From CAYOZL01 sp964408435 (GTDB lineage Bacteria; Bdellovibrionota_C; UBA2361; SZUA-149; CAYOZL01), in NCBI GenBank assembly GCA_964408435.1, contig CAYOZL010000056.1:1-14839 (forward strand): a DNA stretch of 14,839 nt, in the 5' to 3' direction. Below, piece after piece: positions 7,925-13,722 of this stretch. Under the pieces are notes generated by a model that saw only the letters and a program-made list of their open reading frames with translations, was not told the DNA's origin and made no database searches. Within the stretch, counting starts at the first letter, position 1, and every line of letters starts with the position of its first letter. A program made the translations under genes and the position numbers.

Positions 7925-9106
7925 ATGAAACTACTAATAATTAGCGATACAATCCCTGCAAGTAGTAAAAGCTCAGGTAGCAATAGAATATATAATTTGG
8001 TTAAAAACTTAAACCCAAGTATTAAATCCTACCTGTGTTATTTTGAAAACTCTAAGCAAGAAAACCTCGAAATTTATGAATCCTATAGATTAATTAATGA
8101 CAAAACTGACTCAGCTAATTGGCTTAATACTAAAATTCACAAATATCTAGCAATCCCACATTTCATTCTAAAGCATAAACAACCTGAGTTACTTAAAAAA
8201 AGAAAAGAGCAAATCAAAAAGTACATAAATAAAGTAAAACCTGATGCAATATTGATAAATGGAATTACTTGTTTTCAATATATTGAAAAAAACAGCTTAC
8301 CTATTATTACTGATTTTTGTGACTGTATAAGCCTACGGTATAAAAGGGAAAGCAATATAGAGAGTGGCTACATAAGTAAACTTAAGCTTAAAGTAGAATC
8401 CTTCTCTATCAAAGACTACGAAAGAAAGGTATTAGAAAAAAGCTCTCTCTCTATTGCAATTTCAGATCTAGATCTTTTTGAACTAAAAAAAATCTATTCT
8501 AAAAGTAACTTAAAAAAAATAGGTCTCGGAGTAGATTTTAATTACTTCAAAGCTATTGAAACTTCAAAAACAGAAAAACAAATTATTTTTACAGGGGTAA
8601 TGGCTTACGAACCTAATGATGATGCAGCAAGATATTTCAGTAAGGAAGTATTTCCTCTAATCTTAGAAAAACATCCTCAAGCTAAATTTATAATTGTTGG
8701 TTCAAACCCTACCAAAGAATTACTTGAGCTAAATTCAACAAACATTAAAGTTACAGGCTTCGTAGATGATATCAGGGACTATATTAACAAGTCTGATATA
8801 TTTGTTTCCCCACTTAGATTCGGAACAGGTGTTAAGAATAAAATTCTTAACGCTTGGGCAATGAGAATTCCTGTAATTGCTACTGACATTAGCCTTGAAG
8901 GAATAAAAGCTACTGAAAGAATCCACTATTTAAGAGCTAACTCTACTGATGAATTTATTAAACAAATAAATAAACTATTTGATGATAAAGAATTAAAAGC
9001 AGAATTAACTAAAGCTGGGTATGGATACGTAACTAAAAATCATGGCTGGGAAGCAGAGTCTAGAAAACTAAGTAAATGCTTAATGAAATTAATTCAAAAA
9101 GCTTAA
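7925..9106 (+). CDS. GT4-family glycosyltransferase of exopolysaccharide-locus type
   Basis: A 393-residue GT-B glycosyltransferase. The N-terminus MKLLIISDTIPASSKSSGSNRIYNLVKNL (1-29; key residues S17, G18, N20, R21) matches the acceptor-domain loop. The C-domain has IFTGVMAYEPNDDAARYFSK (221-240), AKFIIVGSNP (253-262), VTGFVDDIRDYI (276-287) and SPLRFGTGVKNKILNAWAM (295-313). The order F-T-G-V-M-x-Y-x-P-N-x-D-A ... P-L-R-x-G-x-G-V-K-N-K resembles the sugar transferases associated with exopolysaccharide/PEP-CTERM systems (TIGR03087-like), although no exosortase is visible here. The residue normally a glutamate in K-[IV]-L-E-A is N309, a notable change at the donor site. It is the third gene of the sigma operon. 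Its stop codon lies in a palindrome shared with the convergent apbE gene. Confidence 0.9.
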   Translation: MKLLIISDTIPASSKSSGSNRIYNLVKNLNPSIKSYLCYFENSKQENLEIYESYRLINDKTDSANWLNTKIHKYLAIPHFILKHKQPELLKKRKEQIKKYINKVKPDAILINGITCFQYIEKNSLPIITDFCDCISLRYKRESNIESGYISKLKLKVESFSIKDYERKVLEKSSLSIAISDLDLFELKKIYSKSNLKKIGLGVDFNYFKAIETSKTEKQIIFTGVMAYEPNDDAARYFSKEVFPLILEKHPQAKFIIVGSNPTKELLELNSTNIKVTGFVDDIRDYINKSDIFVSPLRFGTGVKNKILNAWAMRIPVIATDISLEGIKATERIHYLRANSTDEFIKQINKLFDDKELKAELTKAGYGYVTKNHGWEAESRKLSKCLMKLIQKA

Positions 9107-9116
9107 GCTTTTTGAA
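9093..9116. terminator. bidirectional terminator: 24-bp perfect palindrome containing both stop codons
   Basis: TTCAAAAAGC (9093-9102), TTAA (9103-9106) and GCTTTTTGAA (9107-9116) form a perfect palindrome. In either direction it makes an A-rich/U-rich hairpin of up to ten pairs with a TTAA loop; the U tract is inside the stem rather than after it. The TAA of the forward glycosyltransferase and the TAA of the reverse apbE gene both lie in the loop, so the last sense codons of each gene encode the stem and both proteins end in Q-K-A. Terminator function is inferred from position and symmetry. Confidence 0.65.
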
Positions 9117-10149
9117 AGTCGAATTTTCCAAGTATCTTGGTTTCTTCAGTATCTTGATAATACATTCCAAAATCTTTCTCTTTAAAATTAGCTTTTTTGC
9201 TTAACACAGCTTCAGAGCTAGCAACTTCAGCTATTAATGATGACTTAGAAGTTACAGCGACTAAACGCTTTTGCTTAACTGGAATACCAGTTAATGGGTT
9301 AATTATATGCCCTAATTTTTTTTCAGAAATTTGAAAAGATTCTCCAAAAGCTGATGAAGCAGATGCTGCTTGGTCTTTCAGACTAAGAATTCCTTTTGCA
9401 CTTTGATTAGGAAATTGAAGGGCAACTTTCCAATGATCTTGCCCCTTAGGACTTCCATGAGCATAAATTGTGCTATGACCAAAATTAATCAAAGCTGAAT
9501 TTATCGAGTATTTATTAAGCAAGTTTTTAATCTTTTCAACTGCATAGCCTTTTCCTATTCCACCAGTAGCAATGCTCGCTTTTTTATCACTAAGGTAATA
9601 ATCTTCACCCTGATTATCAATGGTATTTGTTGTAGAAAGCTCTTTTGCTTTTGCTATTTCAATGTCACTTGGAAAAACACCCTTAGAACTTGCTTCTTTC
9701 CAAAGTTTAATTAATGGCATTACAGAGATGTTGAATTTATTCTCTGTTTGATTTTGAAATTGTCTACCATACTCTAGAACTTCTTTCGTATGCTTAGAAA
9801 TTCTAATTTTTTCACCTAAGTTGAGCTTACTGATTTCACTTGTATTTTTATGATTACTAAGTAAGTGGTCTAGTTTATCAGCTAGCTCAAATGCCTCGTT
9901 AAAGAATTTATTCGTTTTTTCTTTATCTTGGTCAAATACGCGAATATCTAGGATAGTGCCCATCACGTATCTAGCTTGTTTATGTAGAGTTCCCTCTATT
10001 TCGTTCTCACTAGCAAAAGCATTCTTAATTTCAACAGGAGCAAATCGAGCTAAACCAGCAATAAACAATGCTTGCTTAAGTGCCTGCTTGCAAAACTTTC
10101 TTCTATCAATCTGCTTGATGTGATTTTGCTTAGTATTTAGATCGGACAT
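9103..10149 (-). CDS. apbE: FAD:protein FMN transferase (ApbE), Tat-type signal
   Basis: A 348-residue ApbE-family protein, the periplasmic Mg-dependent enzyme that moves FMN from FAD onto a Ser/Thr of target flavoproteins. Family segments in order: YVMGTILDIRVFD (61-73), LLSNHKNTSEISKLN (96-110), FNISVMPLIKLW (139-150), ATGGIGKGYAVEK (194-206), ALINFGHSTIYAHGSPKG (219-236), HIINPLTGIPV (281-291) and IAEVASSEAVLS (306-317). Usual HI[ID]DP-x-TG has N284 for Asp, and the C-terminal A-D-A-L-A-T-A metal site reads A-E-V-A-S-S-E. The N-terminus has DRRKFCK (15-21) before a hydrophobic stretch and AFA-S near 45-48, a twin-arginine signal rather than the common Sec lipoprotein signal. It overlaps the membrane-protein gene by 13 nt, so is translationally coupled, and its likely substrate is the FMN-binding protein two genes upstream. 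Confidence 0.9.
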   Translation of the reverse strand: MSDLNTKQNHIKQIDRRKFCKQALKQALFIAGLARFAPVEIKNAFASENEIEGTLHKQARYVMGTILDIRVFDQDKEKTNKFFNEAFELADKLDHLLSNHKNTSEISKLNLGEKIRISKHTKEVLEYGRQFQNQTENKFNISVMPLIKLWKEASSKGVFPSDIEIAKAKELSTTNTIDNQGEDYYLSDKKASIATGGIGKGYAVEKIKNLLNKYSINSALINFGHSTIYAHGSPKGQDHWKVALQFPNQSAKGILSLKDQAASASSAFGESFQISEKKLGHIINPLTGIPVKQKRLVAVTSKSSLIAEVASSEAVLSKKANFKEKDFGMYYQDTEETKILGKFDFQKA

Positions 10150-10694
10150 TTCTTCTCTGCACTACTAGCATTATTTTTTTTATTCTTCTTAGTTCTATTT
10201 GTATCAGTATAGGCACTAGGCATTTTAGTAATTAATGCATACGAGGCTATTAGCATTAAAACTAATAATGATAATTCTAAGCTTATAAAAGAAAACATTT
10301 TCAAATAAGCAAAGTCAGGACTAACAAATCTAATTAACCAACTTGATGCCTCATTTAATATCGCACTTGAGAATGAAGCGATAATTAACCATGCTTTTGT
10401 AAATGGTTTTAAAGGAACAAAAAGAAGCAAATGGGTTAATGTTAACATTAAAATACCCATTGAAAACAAATGAAAATGACTTATCTCTAATAAGCTTTGA
10501 TAGCTTCTTGGTTGCAGGAATTTCTTTTCTGAGCCTATGTAATAATCAACTATCGATTGATAATCTAGAGACATTTTATGGAAAAAAAGTAATCCGATAG
10601 AAATCCAGAATAAAAAGATATAACCTAGAAATAAAAGAATAATTAGCTTTAATAAACTGTTCTTAGTCCACTCACCTGAAATTACGAATCTCAT
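10137..10694 (-). CDS. four-helix inner-membrane protein of the flavin operon
   Basis: A 185-residue membrane protein with hydrophobic stretches at about 14-38, 74-93, 100-118 and 133-155 and a basic, charged C-terminal tail (about 165-185) likely in the cytoplasm. The segment LLEISHFHLFSMGILMLTLTHLL (68-90) has H73, H75 and H88; H73/H75 and H88 lie near opposite ends of the second helix, and H39 ends the first. Such spacing could bind b-type haem or quinone, but no family is certain. I recall similar short membrane proteins encoded between FMN-binding and ApbE genes in proteobacteria. The 50-bp gap after the FMN-binding gene and 13-nt overlap with apbE place it in the same operon. A role in passing electrons between the quinone pool and the periplasmic flavin is inference. 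Confidence 0.72.
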   Translation of the reverse strand: MRFVISGEWTKNSLLKLIILLFLGYIFLFWISIGLLFFHKMSLDYQSIVDYYIGSEKKFLQPRSYQSLLEISHFHLFSMGILMLTLTHLLLFVPLKPFTKAWLIIASFSSAILNEASSWLIRFVSPDFAYLKMFSFISLELSLLVLMLIASYALITKMPSAYTDTNRTKKNKKNNASSAEKKCPI

Positions 10695-10744
10695 TTATAT
10701 TAGAAAATACCTATATTAATCTTTAAGCTTTTTTAACTTACTAT

Positions 10745-11317
10745 TTATTTATCTACAGCTAGTTGCTCAGAAAATGTATCATATACTGCCAAGACTTTCC
10801 TAACACCTGCACTAACTGCATTTACACTCAATGAGGACCCTAATATACCTGCAATATCACCACCAGGCCTAATTGGCTCTCTAATACTTTTGCCTTTAAA
10901 CTGCTCAAACCAATTATCAGTAGGTAAATAATCTAAAGGCTCATGAAATGCTAAGATTAAAGTCGTTTTTACGCTTCCATCAGGATTAAGCACTACCATG
11001 TATGTTTGAGGGTAAGTTCTTACTACATTTGAACCAATGGAAGCATAACCAGCTATTACTCCATTTTTATAACCAACAAAAAATGTGAAAAGTCCTGATT
11101 CAATTTTAGAACGGGATAGTTCTTGAAGATGCTTAAGATTAGAGTTTTGTATAAATAAAGTTTTAGTCTTAACTTCATCAGCATCAGGAAAAGCAACTTT
11201 CATCGCTTCATCTTGAGCATAGAAAACTTCAGCATTAGCTACACTAATAACATGGCTAATACTGAAGAGAAAACTAAGGACTAAAACTTTAATTAGTTTT
11301 ATTAAATTAAAAAACAT
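10745..11317 (-). CDS. periplasmic FMN-binding domain protein, probable ApbE substrate
   Basis: A 190-residue secreted protein. A Sec signal peptide covers about 1-29, with cleavage likely after VANA. The mature part resembles FMN_bind domains: GVIAGYASIGSNVVRTYPQT (86-105), VVLNPDGSVKTTLILAFHEP (108-127), NWFEQFKGKS (135-144) and PGGDIAGILGSSLSVNAVSAGVRKVL (151-176). The last segment aligns with the flavinylation motif D-x-x-[ST]-G-A-[TS]: here L159-G160-S161-S162, so S162 would receive the phosphoester-linked FMN in place of the usual Thr. Downstream N166-A167-V168 and V172-R173 match the consensus. AGGG just before ATG 11317 is a fair ribosome-binding site, and the start overlaps the porin stop by 11 nt. 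Encoded in an operon with apbE, it is expected to be a one- or two-electron carrier in the periplasm. Confidence 0.85.
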   Translation of the reverse strand: MFFNLIKLIKVLVLSFLFSISHVISVANAEVFYAQDEAMKVAFPDADEVKTKTLFIQNSNLKHLQELSRSKIESGLFTFFVGYKNGVIAGYASIGSNVVRTYPQTYMVVLNPDGSVKTTLILAFHEPLDYLPTDNWFEQFKGKSIREPIRPGGDIAGILGSSLSVNAVSAGVRKVLAVYDTFSEQLAVDK

Positions 11318-12644
11318 ACCCTATTCCAAATGCCACCTCATCAGCATCAGCGCCCTCGCCTGGGCTAGAAAAGTTTCTGTAATCTAACTTCAGCACAACA
11401 TTATTAACTGGCTTGTATGTAAGTCCTAGAGTAAGAATATTTTGATCTGATGAAGCACTCTTAGTGAATCCTTCAGCAACATCATTTTGAACATCCAAAG
11501 ATTCATATCTTACAAAAGGAGCTAAGTAATGATTAGACTGAGGAAGAATATCAGGTAAAATATTATATGCAGCTTCTACATACCAACCAAACTGCTCTTC
11601 ACCGATAACTTCATCTAATGCCACATTTAAAGCCTCAGTATCATTTACCTTAGTTACAACTCCTAAGGCTCTAAACTCAAACTGTCTAAACTTGTATTCT
11701 GCATGAACATCAACAATAGAAGTGAATGCGTCAATACCTTCATCGTCGAATTCATCCTGCGCTGAATCACCAAAGAAAATTGATGCCCCAAATAAAGAGC
11801 CAGGTATCGCCTGAGGTCTATAATCAAGTCTTCCAGAAAATGCCACGTCCTCAAACAAGGCTCTGTTTCCACTTTGTCTACCACCACGAATACCTGAAGT
11901 ACTAAACCTGCTCGCTCTTAATGCATTAAGTACGTAAGCCCTATATTCTAGCTCTTCCCCTAAGTTTCCAAAAATTCCTAAACCATTTTCTCTAAATGTA
12001 GTTGGAATGATTCTTTGCTCAACTTCTGGTCTAACAACTCCATGAAAAAAAACTGGTTCATGTATTTCGTTAATAAAACCAAGCGGCGCTAAAACTAAAC
12101 CAACTCTGGCATTAAAAGACTCGTCTAATAAGAAATCTAAATAAGCCAACTCTACTGAAACTGAGCCACCAGAATCTCCATCAACATCTCCTATACCTGA
12201 AGTGGTTGCATGCTCGAATTCAATTTCACTGTTAAAAACTAACCAATCATTAAATTTATAACCAATATAATTAACTACTCTAAGGAAATCAGCCACATTT
12301 GCATCATCATCAGTTTGATCTGAAGTTGGTTTTCTAAATGTTGCCTCACCATAACCACCAAGTGAAAGACCTTTTTTCACCTTATAAACACTTGATGCCG
12401 CTGGGCCTAATCCGTACTGACTCTTTAGCTCTGCTTTTTCAGGTATGACTGAAGATAATTTATTTTTCTCAACTTCTTTGGCAATAATCTTAGTCTTCTC
12501 TTCTTCTTTAGATAATTTAGATTCTAACTGATTAATTTGATTTTTTAAGGCATCTATCTCAGCTCTAATGCTTTCTTGAGCACTAGCTTCCGATAAAACA
12601 GATAGGAAAAGTAGGCAAAAAATAATTCTCTTAATGTGGTTCAT
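11307..12644 (-). CDS. outer-membrane porin with N-terminal coiled coil
   Basis: A 445-residue beta-barrel protein. A Sec signal ends at ASA-QE (about residue 22). An amphipathic coiled coil follows (about 24-62, IRAEIDALKNQINQLESKLS), as in trimeric porins whose coiled coils project into the periplasm. From LSLGGYGEATFRKP (93-106) onward the sequence alternates polar and hydrophobic residues with aromatic girdles, ending FGIGYVF with the terminal Phe recognised by the BAM machinery. Overall it resembles OprP/O-like phosphate-selective or generic large porins, and many acidic loops (TDDDAN, GDVDGDSGG, DEFDDEGID) suggest a cation-preferring or divalent-metal-binding surface. It is the first gene of the flavin operon and overlaps the FMN-binding gene by 11 nt. 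The cargo is unknown; a substrate for, or product of, the flavin carrier is a guess. Confidence 0.9.
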   Translation of the reverse strand: MNHIKRIIFCLLFLSVLSEASAQESIRAEIDALKNQINQLESKLSKEEEKTKIIAKEVEKNKLSSVIPEKAELKSQYGLGPAASSVYKVKKGLSLGGYGEATFRKPTSDQTDDDANVADFLRVVNYIGYKFNDWLVFNSEIEFEHATTSGIGDVDGDSGGSVSVELAYLDFLLDESFNARVGLVLAPLGFINEIHEPVFFHGVVRPEVEQRIIPTTFRENGLGIFGNLGEELEYRAYVLNALRASRFSTSGIRGGRQSGNRALFEDVAFSGRLDYRPQAIPGSLFGASIFFGDSAQDEFDDEGIDAFTSIVDVHAEYKFRQFEFRALGVVTKVNDTEALNVALDEVIGEEQFGWYVEAAYNILPDILPQSNHYLAPFVRYESLDVQNDVAEGFTKSASSDQNILTLGLTYKPVNNVVLKLDYRNFSSPGEGADADEVAFGIGYVF

Positions 12645-12731
12645 TATACATCTCTAATTATTCAATATTACTAACAAATTCTCATAATACTGAATTTAAA
12701 TTAAATTATTTTCAATACTATAACGCTTTTC

Positions 12732-12760
12732 AGGTATTCCGTTTTTTGCTCGGTATACCT
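12732..12760. promoter_or_regulatory. hairpin/operator in the leader of the porin-flavin operon
   Basis: AGGTATTCCG (12732-12741) and CGGTATACCT (12751-12760) are reverse complements at nine of ten positions around a 9-nt loop containing six T. It falls about 6-34 nt after the start predicted from the promoter at 12773-12801, so it could be a repressor operator or a 5' mRNA stem-loop. Confidence 0.55.
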
Positions 12761-12772
12761 AACAACACGAGG

Positions 12773-12801
12773 GTAATATATACAAAGCAAGCGGGTGTCA
12801 A
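12773..12801 (-). promoter_or_regulatory. sigma-70 promoter of the porin-FMN-membrane-apbE operon
   Basis: On the minus strand a perfect TTGACA (12801-12796) is followed 17 bp later by TATTAC (12778-12773), four of six to TATAAT; TATATT at 15 bp (12780-12775) is an alternative. The predicted start is near 12766, giving an unusually long leader of about 120 nt before ATG 12644. It also lies outside the tRNA, suggesting separate transcription. Confidence 0.6.
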
Positions 12802-12867
12802 CCTCCTAAAGGGCTTTTTTGTTAATTTAATATTTTCAAATTTGAGTCTAGGAATTTATTAAAAAAG

Positions 12868-12941
12868 CGCGCCCGGAGAGATTCGAACTCCCGACCTTCT
12901 GGTTCGTAGCCAGACGCTCTATCCAGCTAAGCTACGGGCGC
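12868..12941 (-). tRNA. tRNA-Arg (ACG), CCA not encoded
   Basis: The minus strand folds to a canonical tRNA. The acceptor stem is GCGCCCG/CGGGCGC, the D arm GCTT...GAGC, the anticodon stem TCTGG/CCAGA around loop CTACGAA with anticodon ACG (read as ICG), a five-base variable loop AGGTC, and the T arm GGGAG-TTCGAAT-CTCTC. The discriminator is G (complement of 12868). The next bases on the transcript are CTTTTTT, so CCA is added after transcription and the T run may end the transcript. Upstream TAGCAT-N17-TATACA on the minus strand is a weak candidate promoter. Confidence 0.97.
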
Positions 12942-13258
12942 ATAGGATTTCGCAAAATATGTATATGACATTATGACTCAAAATGCTACGGACACTAATA
13001 TTAAGTCATTTTAATTAAAGAAGGTAGAAATGAACCTGTCCTGAACATAAGGCTTAACTCCATTAGAACAAACATTCTATAAGCTTCATATTACTTAAAA
13101 AAACATTAAGCAGATAAGAAAACTGGCCGATAATATAAATAGTTGCGTCCTTTTAGCTGCTTTATGAGTCTTAATAAAGATAGTTTTTTAGAGTAGTTTT
13201 AGGATTTGATTTTAGTTTTTTAAGTATTGTTTTTTTAGAATAGTTTTTCAGAGGTTTT
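12942..13258. other. gene-free region between tRNA-Arg and the 148-residue gene
   Basis: This 317-bp stretch contains only very short open frames. It holds a weak candidate promoter for the tRNA on the minus strand near its left end and a T-rich repeated tract on its right (13181-13250) that forms the leader of the next gene. I found no second tRNA, hairpin terminator or recognisable small RNA. Confidence 0.6.
13181..13250 (+). repeat. T-rich imperfect repeats in the leader of the 148-residue gene
   Basis: The motif TAGTTTT occurs at 13181, 13194, 13213 and 13241, most copies extended to TAGTTTTTTAGA-like forms. If transcribed, the 5' leader would be strongly U-rich right up to the AGAGG ribosome-binding site (about 13248-13254), a pattern that favours Hfq or ribosomal S1 binding. 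Function is inferred. Confidence 0.45.
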
Positions 13259-13705
13259 ATGGCTCAGTCATTAGTTGATTTATCTAAGTATACAAGTGGT
13301 TTAATATACGATGCAGATACTGTTACTTTAATAGGAAAGTATAAAGATGAATTATCTTGTCATAGAGCAAGAAAGAATTGGATTGAATTATTTAGCAATT
13401 ATTTCCTTTTAGAACCGACAAGGGACTACAAAATTGTTGTCGAATCAGATCTTAATAGTGAGATTTTTATTATTAATTGTATATTTACTTCTGCCTGTGG
13501 AAGATATGCTTTTTGGAGGCTCGTAAATCAACAAGCTCCTGAAGCGGAGCAAAAACTTGGAGAGACTGTAATTCTAAATGACTGCTCAATAGAAGAACCT
13601 AAAGATGAATGTACTGTTTGGGTAACTGGTGCTCTTGATGAACAGATTAGACAAACAAGAGAAACTCAAAACTTATTAGATAGAATTATTAAACTATTTA
13701 AGTAG
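13259..13705 (+). CDS. conserved-looking protein of unknown function (148 residues)
   Basis: I do not recognise this protein. It is 148 residues, mixed in charge, and has no signal peptide or transmembrane helix, so it is probably cytoplasmic. It starts MAQSLVDLSKYTSGL and alternates strands and helices (for example YKIVVESDL at 57-65, IFIINCIF at 69-76, and ECTVWVTGALDEQ at 117-129). Five cysteines lie at 34, 74, 80, 109 and 118, without a CxxC pair. The last 20 residues form a charged amphipathic helix (RQTRETQNLLDRIIKLFK). The AGAGG placed about 5 nt before ATG 13259 is the best Shine-Dalgarno in this part of the window, supporting a real gene. It converges on the J-domain gene with only 17 bp between stops. 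No functional call is justified. Confidence 0.75.
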   Translation: MAQSLVDLSKYTSGLIYDADTVTLIGKYKDELSCHRARKNWIELFSNYFLLEPTRDYKIVVESDLNSEIFIINCIFTSACGRYAFWRLVNQQAPEAEQKLGETVILNDCSIEEPKDECTVWVTGALDEQIRQTRETQNLLDRIIKLFK

Positions 13706-13719
13706 ACTATTTGAGTAGA
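13694..13719 (+). repeat. 13-bp tandem repeat at the stop codon of the 148-residue gene
   Basis: CTATTTAAGTAGA (13694-13706) is followed directly by CTATTTGAGTAGA (13707-13719), one mismatch in 13. The first copy carries the gene's TAG stop; the second repeats the TAG in the same position of the unit. A recent slippage duplication is the simplest reading. Confidence 0.6.
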
Positions 13720-13722
13720 TAG

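Noticed and set aside
11663..11887. 74-codon minus-strand frame within the porin gene
   Set aside because: It is a shifted reading of a complete beta-barrel gene with intact signal peptide and terminal Phe.
12868..12941. tRNA-Arg as an integration site
   Set aside because: No integrase gene or repeated copy of the tRNA 3' end was seen within the window.
13132..13147. Possible sigma-54 promoter (GG near 13125 and GC near 13145)
   Set aside because: The GG-to-GC spacing is about 18 bp rather than the required 10, and the flanking bases do not match.
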